Positions 24,469 to 32,948 of a stretch of DNA of 64,000 bases are shown piece by piece. Position 1 is the first letter of the stretch; each line of letters begins with the position of its first letter. A model generated the notes under the pieces. That model did not search any database. It was not told the origin of the DNA and saw nothing but the letters and a program-made list of their open reading frames with translations. The position numbers were made by a program, and so were the translations under genes. Source of the stretch: Erythrobacteraceae bacterium (lineage in GTDB: Bacteria > Pseudomonadota > Alphaproteobacteria > Sphingomonadales > Sphingomonadaceae); contig JAIXPX010000037.1 in NCBI GenBank assembly GCA_027486035.1, positions 62,001 through 126,000 on the forward strand, read 5' to 3'.

Positions 24469-25898
24469 TTCACATCTCCTTCGCCGGGCTGGCCGAGCTC
24501 GAAGTCGCTCACCGGACGCAGCCTGGGGTTCATCGCATCGAACATCAGCGCGCCGTCGATCCACACCTTCTCGGGGCGCGAATAGACGCTGAGCGGATCG
24601 CCGTTCCACAGCACCACGTCGGCCATCTTGCCCTTCTCGAGGCTGCCGGTCTGGTCGGCGATGCCCATCGCCCTGGCGGCGTTGTAGGTGATCCACTGGA
24701 TCACGGTCGCATCGGAAATGTCGATCCCGACGCGCAGACCCGCCTTCTGGGCCTTGCGCGCCTCCTGGTTCAATCGCTGGATATCGTTCTGGTCGTCCGA
24801 GTGGATCACCACGCAGGCCCCCTCGCGCTGGAGGAAGGCGGCGTTCTCGCGGATGCCGTCATAGCTTTCCATCTTGAAGCCGTACCAGTCGGCCCAGATC
24901 GCGCTGCACACGTCGTTCTCGCGCAGCAGATCGCCGATCTTGTAGGCCTCGACCGCGTGGTGGAAGGCGGCGACCTTGTAGCCCATCTCCTTGGCCATAT
25001 CGAGCACCAGCGCCATCTCGTCGGCGCGGTAACAGTGGTTCTGGATCAGGATCTCGCCTTTCAGAACGCCCACCAGCGTCTCCTTGGCGAGATCGCGCTT
25101 GGCCCCCTTTTCTGAGGCTTGATCATTGGCGTAGTCGATCGCGGCGAGCCAGGTCGCACGGTTGACCGCGATATTGCCCATCCGGGTCGAGGGCATCCGC
25201 CCGCGGCTGCCATAGACGCGCTTGGGGTTCTCCCCGCAGGCCATCTTCATCGAATAGGGCGCGCCCGGAAACTTCATCCCCTGCATGGTGCGCGCGGGCA
25301 CGTTCTTGAGCGTGACCGAGCGTCCGCCCATCAGGTTGGCCGAACCGGGGAGGATCTGGAGCGCGGTCACCCCGCCATTCGCCAGCGCACGGCTGAAGCC
25401 GGGATCCTGCGGCCAGACGGAATGTTCCGCCCAGACCTCGGGCGTGGTCGGCGCGGTCGCCTCGTTCCCGTCCGAATGCGCCTCGACGCCGGGGGAGGGG
25501 TAATCACCGAGGTGCGAGTGGATGTCGATGATTCCGGGGGTGACGAACTTGCCGGTGCCGTCGAGCACCGTGACCTCAGCCGGGATCGGGGTGTCGGGGC
25601 CGCCGACCGCGACAATCTTGCTGCCGGACATGAAGACGACGCCGTTCTCGATCTTGCCGCCCTTGCCGTCATAGACGGTGGCGCCCCTGATCGCGGTCGG
25701 GGTGCCCGGGAAGGGCTTGTAGGTCGAGGCGAAGACCGGCTCGCCCGCAGGCGTGGCGGCGAAGGTCTTTTCGGGCTTGGCCGAGGCGCTGGCAGGCTTG
25801 GCCTCGCCGCCGCCGGTGGTGCAGGCCGCAAGCGCCAGGGCACTCGCCAGCGTTGTCAGCGCGCCTGCCCGGGCGCGCGCTTTCTTTTCTGCCAACAT
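24465..25898 (-). CDS. Exported amidohydrolase lipoprotein
   Basis: The 477-aa protein has a lipoprotein signal (ALTTLASALALAAC) followed by an amidohydrolase (PF01979) barrel. Metal and catalytic elements seen are VTPGIIDIHSHLGDYPSPG, ILIQNHCYRADEM, VAAFHHAVEAYKI and VVIHSDDQNDIQRL, and the C-terminal typical GSLEKGKMADVVLWNGDPLS. Related exported enzymes act on peptides or N-acyl amino acids, but the substrate here is unknown. It leads the operon with a non-catalytic homologue and an FKBP isomerase, and a POT peptide transporter lies next upstream, suggesting peptide use. Confidence 0.92.
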   Translation of the reverse strand: MLAEKKARARAGALTTLASALALAACTTGGGEAKPASASAKPEKTFAATPAGEPVFASTYKPFPGTPTAIRGATVYDGKGGKIENGVVFMSGSKIVAVGGPDTPIPAEVTVLDGTGKFVTPGIIDIHSHLGDYPSPGVEAHSDGNEATAPTTPEVWAEHSVWPQDPGFSRALANGGVTALQILPGSANLMGGRSVTLKNVPARTMQGMKFPGAPYSMKMACGENPKRVYGSRGRMPSTRMGNIAVNRATWLAAIDYANDQASEKGAKRDLAKETLVGVLKGEILIQNHCYRADEMALVLDMAKEMGYKVAAFHHAVEAYKIGDLLRENDVCSAIWADWYGFKMESYDGIRENAAFLQREGACVVIHSDDQNDIQRLNQEARKAQKAGLRVGIDISDATVIQWITYNAARAMGIADQTGSLEKGKMADVVLWNGDPLSVYSRPEKVWIDGALMFDAMNPRLRPVSDFELGQPGEGDVK

Positions 25899-25987
25899 TC
25901 AAACCTCGCGTTATTCCGATTCCGGCCTTGGAACGGAAAACGCGAGGCTTGTAAATCGTCTTGGACGAGTAATGTGCCCGTCGGGGC

Positions 25988-27526
25988 TTACTCGGCCGGG
26001 CGGGCGGTGACGGGGTAGGCCTCGTCGGCGCCTTCGGCTTCGGGCGTGTCGTCGCGCAGCGTGTCGAGGTGCATCAGCTTCTTGATCAGCGGGCTGACCA
26101 GCAGCACGCCCACGCCCACCGCGATCGCGATCCAGCCGATCTGGCTGTAGACGCCGAGCACGGTTTCCTTGCCCGCGCTCTCGCCCGAGGCCGCTTCCGA
26201 ACCGGTTGCCGCCGCGATCAGCCCGGCGGCGAAGTTGCCGGTGGCCGAGGCGAAGAACCAGGTGCCCATGATGAGGCTCGCCATGTGCGCAGGCGCAAGG
26301 CGGTTCATCGCGGAAAGGCCCACGGGGCTGAGGCACAGCTCGCCGGTGGTGTGGAGCAGATAGATGAGGAAGATGAACAGCACCGGGGTCATCTCCCCGG
26401 TCGCCGCGCCCGCGACCAGCACGAGAAAGCCCCCGCCCAGCTGCATCAGTGCAAGGCCGAACTTGGCCGGAGCCGAAGGCTCCAGGCCCCTGCGGCCCAG
26501 CCACGTCCACAGCGTCGCGAACAGCGGAGCCAGCAGCACGATGTAGATCGCGTTGATCGACTGGAACACCGAGGCAGGCACGCCGCCGCGATCGACATAG
26601 CGGTCGGTATAGAGGTTGAGCGAGGAGCCGGCCTGTTCGAACAGCGCCCAGAACAGGATCGAGCCGAGGATCAGGAACATCGCCGCGAAGATCCGGTCGC
26701 GGTCGTGCGGCGCGAGCTTCACCACCGCTGTGAACAGCACATAGGCGACGAGCGCGGCACCCGACAGGCCAAGCAGGCTGCCGACCACCGACTGGTTCTG
26801 CACCATCCACCAGCACGCGCCCACCGCTGCAACGCCGACGGCATAGAGGCCCCATTCGGTGCTCTTGACCAGCGGCTTGGGCGGCTCGCCGCGCCCGAGC
26901 AGCAGCGGCTTGAACAGGGTGAAGACGATCAGGCCGAGCAGCATCCCCACGCCCGCCGCGCCGAAGCCATAGGCCCAGCCATAGGTCTCGCCGAGGTAGC
27001 CGCACAGCAGCGAACCGATCGCCGCGCCGAGATTGATGCCCATGTAGAAGATCGTATAGGCCCCGTCGCGCCGCACATCGGTGCGCGGGTAGAGCTGGCC
27101 GACGATCACCGAGATGTTCGCCTTGAGGAAGCCCGAACCCACGATGATGAAGGCCAGCGCCAGCCAGAAGATGTTGAGGCTGGCGGCATCCTGCCCGCCG
27201 TTCCCTTCAAAGCCCATCAGGAAGTGCCCGAAGGTCAGCAGCACCGCGCCGTAGGTCACGGCCTTGCGCTGGCCCAGATACTTGTCGGCGAGATAGCCGC
27301 CGAGCACCGGCGTGATGTAGACCAGCGCGGTGTAGGCTCCGTAGATCACGCCGGCCTGGCTGTCAGAGAACAGCCAGTGCTTGGTGAGGTAGAAGATCAG
27401 CAGCGCCCGCATGCCGTAGTAGGAGAAGCGCTCCCACATTTCGGCGAAGAACAGGACAAACAGACCCTTGGGGTGGCCGAGAAGAGTCCCGGCGCTGTCC
27501 CCGTGCGGAAGCTCAGCTGTAGCCAT
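25988..27526 (-). CDS. POT/PTR-family proton-coupled oligopeptide transporter
   Basis: The 512-aa protein has 12-14 transmembrane segments and the POT signatures FFAEMWERFSYYGMRALL (ExxERFxYYG, proton-coupling) and DGAYTIFYMGINLGAAIG (PTR2 signature), followed by LCGYLGETYGW. It imports di- and tripeptides with protons at the inner membrane. The upstream region contains a copy of a three-hairpin repeat. It and the amidohydrolase operon share strand and are 89 bases apart, which fits coordinated peptide uptake and hydrolysis. Confidence 0.96.
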   Translation of the reverse strand: MATAELPHGDSAGTLLGHPKGLFVLFFAEMWERFSYYGMRALLIFYLTKHWLFSDSQAGVIYGAYTALVYITPVLGGYLADKYLGQRKAVTYGAVLLTFGHFLMGFEGNGGQDAASLNIFWLALAFIIVGSGFLKANISVIVGQLYPRTDVRRDGAYTIFYMGINLGAAIGSLLCGYLGETYGWAYGFGAAGVGMLLGLIVFTLFKPLLLGRGEPPKPLVKSTEWGLYAVGVAAVGACWWMVQNQSVVGSLLGLSGAALVAYVLFTAVVKLAPHDRDRIFAAMFLILGSILFWALFEQAGSSLNLYTDRYVDRGGVPASVFQSINAIYIVLLAPLFATLWTWLGRRGLEPSAPAKFGLALMQLGGGFLVLVAGAATGEMTPVLFIFLIYLLHTTGELCLSPVGLSAMNRLAPAHMASLIMGTWFFASATGNFAAGLIAAATGSEAASGESAGKETVLGVYSQIGWIAIAVGVGVLLVSPLIKKLMHLDTLRDDTPEAEGADEAYPVTARPAE

Positions 27527-27696
27527 GTAACGGATATCCCTAAAGCGCGCCTCTCTCCAGGCGCGGTCCCATGGGCGCGCACCCTAGCGCGTGCCTCGCG
27601 CATGTGAAGCTTTTGTTTCGCGGGCGGGCAATGGAATGCTGCCGGACCCCTTTACGCCCCGGCCATGTCGCTCCGGCCATCGGCCCGCTACCGGAC

Positions 27697-27782
27697 GGGC
27701 CGCGAGGCCGAACGGCCGCCCGCAGGCGCTTGAGCCTGAAAGGCTCGAAACGCGCCGAGGACGGGGGCGCGGAGGCGCCCCC
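27697..27782 (-). repeat. Three-hairpin intergenic repeat, copy B (reverse orientation)
   Basis: Read on the minus strand, this matches copy A at 14838-14924. The first hairpin is GGGGGCGC-CTCC-GCGCCCCC (27763-27782), followed by the linker GTCCTCGGCGCG, a second hairpin formed by GAGCC (27732-27736) and GGCTC (27742-27746), and the GGCCG/CGGCC block at 27697-27721. The first hairpin keeps the CTCC loop while two stem pairs differ in a compensated way. It lies between the divergent transporter and GntR-type genes. Nothing else is seen in 27527-27696. Confidence 0.6.
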
Positions 27783-27810
27783 GCAAACCAATTGACCGCA
27801 TGGCTGTATT

Positions 27811-28173
27811 ATGGCACTGATGCACCCCATGAGCGCGCACCCGAACCGCCCCGTCTATCTCAAGCTGCGCGACCAGATCGCCGCGGCGATCATCGACGGG
27901 GTCTATCCGGAGGGCGCGATGCTGCCTTCGGTGCGGGCGCTCGCGGCGGAGCAGGGGGCGAACCCGCTGACCGTCGCCAAGGCCTACCAGCAGTTCCAGA
28001 ACGACGGGCTGGTCGAAGTCCAGCGCGGGGTGGGCATGTATGTCGTGCGCGGCGCGGCCGAACGCCTGCGCGCCGCCGAGCGCGAGGCCTTCCTGCGCGA
28101 GGAATGGCCCGAGATCCGCCGCCGGATGGCGCGCCTCGGGCTTGATGCGAAAGATCTCGCTCTCACCTCCTGA
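27811..28173 (+). CDS. GntR-family regulator, YtrA-like short form
   Basis: The 120-aa protein has the GntR winged helix (RPVYLKLRDQIAAAIIDGVY, then GAMLPSVRALAAEQGANPLT and GLVEVQRGVGMYVV) and only a short helical tail, as in the YtrA subfamily, which usually represses neighbouring ABC transporters. No transporter of that type is adjacent; the nearest ABC pair is at 31.7-33.9 kb. ATG at 27811 is used; a second ATG at 27826 would remove five residues. It is divergent from the POT transporter gene, a possible target. Confidence 0.9.
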   Translation: MALMHPMSAHPNRPVYLKLRDQIAAAIIDGVYPEGAMLPSVRALAAEQGANPLTVAKAYQQFQNDGLVEVQRGVGMYVVRGAAERLRAAEREAFLREEWPEIRRRMARLGLDAKDLALTS

Positions 28174-28385
28174 CACGCGCATGGCCCTGACTTTAGTGTA
28201 TATTGCGCAAGCGCGCGCGATGTGACAGGGTCATGGCAATCGCGCCGGACAGGAATGCATATCCCTTTGCCCTGCGTGTAGACGGAGCGCCTCACGGGTC
28301 GGAGGTGGAGACAGGAAACGACGGGGTAACCCGCAACACGGCGCGACGTGGCGGCCAGTCCGCGCACCCTCGCCGGGAGATCGCC

Positions 28386-28664
28386 ATGATCAGATCCGAA
28401 TTGCTGCAGGAATTGCACAGGGACAATCCCGACCTTCGCGCCGACGAGATCGAGCAGGTCGTGGACATCTTCTTCGACGAAATCGCCCAGCGCCTGGCGG
28501 AAGGCGGCCGCATCGAACTGCGCGGCTTCGGGGCCTTCTCGACCCGCGACCGGGAGGCCCGCAGCGGTCGCAACCCGCGCACCGGCGAGACGGTCGACGT
28601 GCCTTCGAAGCGCGTCCCCTATTTCAAGGCCGGCAAGGAAATCCGCGAGCGTCTGAACAAGTAG
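28386..28664 (+). CDS. ihfB: Integration host factor beta subunit
   Basis: The 92-aa DNA-bending protein matches IHF-beta: MIRSELLQELHRDNPDLRAD, then the arm region IELRGFGAFSTRDREARSGRNPRTGE and KRVPYFKAGKEIRERLN. With IHF-alpha it bends DNA for recombination, replication and promoter activation; the tRNA-element integrase in this window would be one likely client. GGGAGA precedes the ATG at 28386. The stop codon is embedded in a hairpin repeat (28664-28693). Confidence 0.96.
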   Translation: MIRSELLQELHRDNPDLRADEIEQVVDIFFDEIAQRLAEGGRIELRGFGAFSTRDREARSGRNPRTGETVDVPSKRVPYFKAGKEIRERLNK

Positions 28665-28693
28665 GGGACGCCTCCGCGCCCCCGTCCTTCGCG
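28664..28693 (+). repeat. Shortened copy C of the hairpin repeat, overlapping the ihfB stop codon
   Basis: GGGGACGC-CTCC-GCGCCCCC (28664-28683, one mismatch) and GTCCTTCGCGCC follow the same plan as copies A and B. The last base of the ihfB TAG is the first base of the stem. The second and third hairpins of the family are not recognisable here. A terminator or mRNA-end role for ihfB is plausible. Confidence 0.5.
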
Positions 28694-28787
28694 CCAGATT
28701 TCACGGTTGAGCCGCAGCGCGCGGCCCGCAAGAGCAATGCCGGGGCACTGGCATTGCCCCAGCAATCTGTGGCAAGGGCTGCGCCAT

Positions 28788-28869
28788 GCGGGCGTGGCGG
28801 AATGGTAGACGCCGGGGACTTAAAATCCCCTGAGCTTTGCTCGTGCGGGTTCGAGTCCCGCCGCCCGTA
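28788..28869 (+). tRNA. tRNA-Leu (anticodon TAA)
   Basis: The acceptor stem GCGGGCG pairs with CGCCCGT (28862-28868), with a G-T first pair. The anticodon stem-loop GGGGA-CTTAAAA-TCCCC gives anticodon TAA, the long variable arm TGAGCTTTGCTCGT is typical of leucine tRNAs, and the T arm contains GGTTCGAGTCC. CCA is not encoded (the genome reads CAC after the discriminator A). Confidence 0.95.
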
Positions 28870-29012
28870 CACCGGTTGTGCCAATGATTTCGGGCAATTG
28901 GCAACCGGCCATTATCTTCGCCTTAACGACTTTGCCGCTAGATTGTGGCCGGCTTGGGCATTCGCGTCCCGCCAGCGCCGGGACCAGGGGCTGTCGGGCT
29001 GGGACACGGGAT

Positions 29013-29654
29013 ATGGAAAAAGCGACGAATTCGGCAAGGCTCGAACCGGTTCCCTCTGCGCCAGGCGCCGAACAGCGCGTGGCGCCGCGCTTCACCCTGC
29101 TGATCCGTGCGGCCAAGATCATTTCCGCACAGGGCGAGTTCGTCTGCGTCATCCGCGATGTTTCGGAAACGGGCGTGAGCGTGCGTCTGTTCCACGCCCT
29201 GCCGACCTGCGATGCCTTCGCGCTGCATATGCCTGCGGGCGCCAGCTACGAGATCGTTCCGGTCTGGCAGCGTGACATGGAGGCGGGCTTCCGCTTCGCC
29301 TCCTCCGTCGAGGTCGAGACGCTGGTGAACGAATCCGGCGACTATCCCAAGCGCGGGCTGAGGCTCTCGGTGTGCTTCCCGGTCACGATGAACATGCTCA
29401 CCGGCAGCTGCGAGGCGCTGGTCGAGAACCTCTCCCAGCAAGGTGCCCGGCTCACCTGCAACCGGATGCTGGCGATCGACCAGACGATGAAGATCGAAAT
29501 GCCCGATCTTGGCGGGCGACTGCGCGAGGTGCGCGCCAAGGTGCGCTGGCGGCGCGACCGGCACTACGGGGTGGTGTTCGACGACACCTTCACGCTTGGC
29601 GATTTCGCGCGGCTGGCGGCGCTGCTCCAGGCCCCTGCGCTGCTCGGCGAATAA
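29013..29654 (+). CDS. PilZ-domain protein (possible c-di-GMP receptor)
   Basis: The 213-aa protein carries a PilZ c-di-GMP-binding motif near the N-terminus, RVAPR (Arg22 and Arg26) followed by DVSETG (49-54). A second PilZ-like half occurs at about 135-205 (NLSQQGARLTC, then RWRRDRHYGVVF) without a clear RxxxR. It is cytosolic. Tandem PilZ arrangements of this kind are common in sphingomonads, but the output is unknown. The ATG at 29013 is the first that gives a compact domain; convergent with msrB with no gap. Confidence 0.85.
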   Translation: MEKATNSARLEPVPSAPGAEQRVAPRFTLLIRAAKIISAQGEFVCVIRDVSETGVSVRLFHALPTCDAFALHMPAGASYEIVPVWQRDMEAGFRFASSVEVETLVNESGDYPKRGLRLSVCFPVTMNMLTGSCEALVENLSQQGARLTCNRMLAIDQTMKIEMPDLGGRLREVRAKVRWRRDRHYGVVFDDTFTLGDFARLAALLQAPALLGE

Positions 29655-30155
29655 TCAGGCCGGCACAAATTTCAGCGCCACGCCGTTGATGCAGTGGCGC
29701 TTGCCGGTGGGCCGGGGCCCGTCACCGAAGATATGCCCGAGATGCCCGCCGCAATCGGCGCAATGCACCTCGGTGCGCGGATAGCCCAGCAGGTAATCGG
29801 TCGAAGTGCCGACCGCGCCCTTGTCGATCGCCTGCCAGAAGCTCGGCCAGCCGGTGCCGCTGTCATACTTCGTCGCCGAGGCATAGAGCGGGTTGGCGCA
29901 GCCCGCGCACACAAAGGTGCCCTTGCGCTTCTCGCTGTTGAGCGGCGAGGTGAACGCCCGCTCCGTTCCCGCCTCGCGCAGCACGTAATATTGCTCGCGG
30001 GTGAGCAGCTTCCGCCACGCGGCATCGGTCCTGCCCTTGGGGAAGGACTTCGCCGCGGCGGGCGAAGCGCCGCAGGCGCTGACGAAGGGCAAGGCCGCGC
30101 CCAGAACGGCACTGGCGGCCAGCAAGCGGCGGCGGCTGAGCGGGGAAGGGCGCAT
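29655..30155 (-). CDS. msrB: Exported peptide-methionine (R)-S-oxide reductase
   Basis: The 166-aa protein starts MRPSPLSRRRLLAASAVLGA and continues to a VSAC lipobox, so it looks like a Tat-exported lipoprotein. The MsrB domain has the zinc pairs CAGC and CADC, GTGWPSF, GGHLGHIF and the catalytic Cys in RHCING. It reduces methionine-R-sulfoxide and complements the exported MsrA at 15328. Both oxidised-methionine stereoisomers can thus be repaired in the envelope. Confidence 0.95.
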   Translation of the reverse strand: MRPSPLSRRRLLAASAVLGAALPFVSACGASPAAAKSFPKGRTDAAWRKLLTREQYYVLREAGTERAFTSPLNSEKRKGTFVCAGCANPLYASATKYDSGTGWPSFWQAIDKGAVGTSTDYLLGYPRTEVHCADCGGHLGHIFGDGPRPTGKRHCINGVALKFVPA

Positions 30156-30234
30156 CGGGGCGGGTCTCCGTGACGGCAGGGCTTGTGCCCTGCAGCCTTT
30201 ACGTCGGCAAGGCCCCGCCGGTTTCAAGCCCGCA

Positions 30235-31587
30235 TCAGAACGTGGTGATCTCGACCTCCAGCTTGCGGAAGCCGTGGACGAAGTTCGCCCGCACCCGTTC
30301 GACATCCCCCGCGACATGCACGCGCATCCGCCGCTTGTGCATTTCCTCAAGCAGGATGCGCAGCTGCATCTCGGCAAGCCGGGCGCCCACGCAGCGGTGG
30401 ATGCCGTAGCCGAAGGCGAGGTGGCGGCGGGCGTTCTCGCGGGTGATGTCGAGCTTGTCGGGATTCTCGAACACCTCCTCGTCGCGGTTGGCGCTGATGT
30501 ACCACAGCACCACCTTGTCGCCCGCCTTGATGGTCTGCCCGAACACCTCGGTATCCTCGGTGCAGGTGCGCCGCATATGCGCCAGTGGCACCTGCATCCG
30601 CAGGATTTCCTGCACCGCGTTGGGGATCAGCTCGGGCTGTTCCTCGTAGAGCTTGCGCTGGTCGGGGAACTTGTCGAGCGCGTGGATGATCCCGCTCATG
30701 GTGTTGCGGGTCGTGTCGTTGCCGCCCACGATCAGCAGCACTAGGTTGCCCATGAATTCCTCGGGCCGCATCTGGTTCATGGCTTCGGAGTGGATCATCA
30801 TCGAGATGAGATCATTGCCCGGCTCCTTGTCCATGGTCCGCTCGATCCACAGCGACTGGAAATAGGCTGCCATCTCCTGAAGGATGCCCCAGCGCACCTC
30901 GTCGAGCTCGCGCACCGTGGCGAGTTCGGTGTCGCCCGCCCAGTCCGACCAGAAGGTCAGCAGGCGGCGGTCTTCCCAGGGAAAGCCGAAAAGGATCGCG
31001 AGCATCCCGGTGGTCAGCTCGATCGAGACCGTGTCGACCCAGTCGAACACCTGCCCGCGCGGCAGGCTGTCGAGCAGCTCGCCGGTGCGCTGGCGGATCT
31101 CGGCCTCCATGTCGGTCATCGCGCTCGGCGTGAACTTGGGCGCGACGGTGCGGCGCTGGCCGGTGTGCTGCGGCCGGTCCATGGCGATGAACATCGGCAA
31201 CTCGCGCGGTGCGTCGATTCCGGCGGCAGCGGCCTCTTCCTCGGTCAGGCGGTTGAGAATGGTGATCCCGCCATGCTCCCAGCTCGAGGAGAAGGTCTCG
31301 GGCAGGGCCTCGATATGCTGGATCGCCTTGTGGCCGACCACCGCCCAATAGGGGCCGAAGGGGCTATCGGGAATCCAGTGGAGCTGGCCCGCCTTGCGCA
31401 TCTCGGCGAAGACCGGCTGCCAGCGGTCCTCGAAATAGATGTCCGAACGGCTCACGTCCCAGGGGTGGGGGTGCTGCAAGCGCTCTTCGGGATGGGCGGC
31501 GAAGTGCGCTTTCAGGGCATCATAGGCACTGGGCTCGCGGCGCACCTTGGGGCGCTGCACCGGGCTCGGGGGGGCGATGGTGGCCAT
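30235..31587 (-). CDS. Cytochrome P450, CYP153-like (alkane/fatty-acid terminal hydroxylase family)
   Basis: The 450-aa protein has the heme-binding FGYGIHRCVGARLAEMQL, the I-helix VGGNDTTRN, the K-helix EILR and the SSWEHGGITILN, LPMFIAMDRPQHTGQRRTVA and ELTTGMLAILFGFPWEDRRL segments that closely match CYP153A enzymes as I recall them. CYP153s hydroxylate terminal methyl groups of medium-chain alkanes using a ferredoxin and ferredoxin reductase; neither is adjacent, though a reductase-like flavoprotein lies at 35048. GGGAGACAG precedes the ATG. An inverted-repeat operator candidate is at 31653-31667. Confidence 0.92.
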   Translation of the reverse strand: MATIAPPSPVQRPKVRREPSAYDALKAHFAAHPEERLQHPHPWDVSRSDIYFEDRWQPVFAEMRKAGQLHWIPDSPFGPYWAVVGHKAIQHIEALPETFSSSWEHGGITILNRLTEEEAAAAGIDAPRELPMFIAMDRPQHTGQRRTVAPKFTPSAMTDMEAEIRQRTGELLDSLPRGQVFDWVDTVSIELTTGMLAILFGFPWEDRRLLTFWSDWAGDTELATVRELDEVRWGILQEMAAYFQSLWIERTMDKEPGNDLISMMIHSEAMNQMRPEEFMGNLVLLIVGGNDTTRNTMSGIIHALDKFPDQRKLYEEQPELIPNAVQEILRMQVPLAHMRRTCTEDTEVFGQTIKAGDKVVLWYISANRDEEVFENPDKLDITRENARRHLAFGYGIHRCVGARLAEMQLRILLEEMHKRRMRVHVAGDVERVRANFVHGFRKLEVEITTF

Positions 31588-31652
31588 GTCTGTCTCCCGT
31601 CAGGGCAGCCTCTCATGCGGGCCGCTCGCTACGAATCGCATCCTGCCCTAAC

Positions 31653-31667
31653 TGACAGCCATGTCAA
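31653..31667 (-). promoter_or_regulatory. TTGACA box overlapping a TGACA-N4-TGTCA operator candidate before the P450 gene
   Basis: On the minus strand TTGACA (31662-31667) is a good -35 hexamer about 75 bases before the P450 start. It is one half of TGACA-GCCA-TGTCA (31653-31666), a palindrome of the kind bound by TetR-type repressors. The -10 region is not convincing. No regulator gene is adjacent. Confidence 0.3.
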
Positions 31668-31691
31668 TAGTGAGTTGCGATTCGGGACTGA

Positions 31692-32948
31692 TTATGTCCT
31701 TGCCCACAGCCCTTTTTTCGCCTTGTCGCGTCCCGCTCCGCCCGATTTCATCACCCGCTTGCGGAACAGGAGCGAGCCGCCCTTGACGATTCCCAGCACC
31801 GCCACGGCCTGCCAGGCAAGCGCGCCCGCATGGGTCCACAGTTCCGGCTCCATCGCCGCGCGCGCCAGCATGGCGAAGGGCGAGGACAGCGGGAAGGCGA
31901 TCGCCGCCATCTCGAGCGCGGAACCCGGCTGCTTGATCGTGTAGGCGGCCAGGAAGAACACCATCAGCTGGAGCATGGTGACCGGCATCGACAGGGTCTG
32001 CACCTCGCGCACCGAGGTCGCCATCGAGCCGATGGTGAGGAACAGCGCGCCGAGCAGCAGATAGGCCATGGCGAAGTAGACAACGCCCAGCACCACGAAC
32101 AACGGCCAGCCGACGGCGGGGGCGGGGAGGTTCGCCGGGTCGAAGCCCGTCACCTGCGTGATCGCATCGCCGCCTGCCGTCCACAGGCCGAAGGCGGCAA
32201 GGCCCCACACCGCGATGCCGACAAAGGACACCGCCAGCATAGCGAAGAGCTTCCCCATGAACACCGCATCCATCGGGATCGCGGCGGCGAGAATCTCGAT
32301 GATCTTGTTGGCCTTCTCCTCGACCAGATTGGACAGCACCATGCCCGCCAGCAGCATGGTCAGCAGGAACAGCAGCATCTGCGCGATCTGCGCGGTCTGG
32401 ATGCGGCTGGTGCGTTCCGATGCGGCGCTGGTGGCGACCGCTGCGGTGGCGACTTCCGGGAAGCGGGCGGGCTCGGCGGCGAGGGCATGGCCGGCGATCA
32501 GGCCGACCGGCCCCTGCCAGCGCGCGATCTGGCCCTCGGTCCCGACCAGTCGCGGCGCGGCGAGCGTGCCGGTCACGATCGCCGCGTAATTGCCGCGCCG
32601 GGCCTCCATGAAGCCGCGCGCGTCGAAGGCAGGGCCTTGTGCCGCCTCGGGCACCTGTTCGAGCACGGGAAGCGCCCGTCCGAGCTGCGGGGAGAGCCGG
32701 TTGGCGGTGGCGATCATCGCGGCGTTGTCCTGCGGGCTCATGGCGAGCCCGACCTCGATGCTCACCGCCTCGCGCTGCACCTCGCCGCCGATGCTCCCGG
32801 CGAGCCCGCCGACGATCACCGGAAACAGCGGGCCCAGCAGGAAGAACAAGAAGGCGCGGCTGAACAGCACCGCGACGAAATCGCGCCGGGCGATCACCCA
32901 GGCGGCCTCCATCGCCGAAAGGCGCGGGCGGAGCGGAAGGTCGGTCAT
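31692..32948 (-). CDS. ABC transporter permease, NatB-like (ABC-2 type)
   Basis: The 418-aa protein has an N-terminal membrane segment (VLFSRAFLFFLLGPLFPVIV), a large periplasmic domain (about 55-195) and five to six C-terminal membrane segments with the ABC-2 hallmark LSNLVEEKANKIIEILAAAIP. It resembles NatB/YhaP-type exporters for Na+ or for small molecules. Its ATG overlaps the stop codon of the ATPase gene (32945-32948), showing a two-gene operon. Substrate is not known. Confidence 0.92.
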   Translation of the reverse strand: MTDLPLRPRLSAMEAAWVIARRDFVAVLFSRAFLFFLLGPLFPVIVGGLAGSIGGEVQREAVSIEVGLAMSPQDNAAMIATANRLSPQLGRALPVLEQVPEAAQGPAFDARGFMEARRGNYAAIVTGTLAAPRLVGTEGQIARWQGPVGLIAGHALAAEPARFPEVATAAVATSAASERTSRIQTAQIAQMLLFLLTMLLAGMVLSNLVEEKANKIIEILAAAIPMDAVFMGKLFAMLAVSFVGIAVWGLAAFGLWTAGGDAITQVTGFDPANLPAPAVGWPLFVVLGVVYFAMAYLLLGALFLTIGSMATSVREVQTLSMPVTMLQLMVFFLAAYTIKQPGSALEMAAIAFPLSSPFAMLARAAMEPELWTHAGALAWQAVAVLGIVKGGSLLFRKRVMKSGGAGRDKAKKGLWART

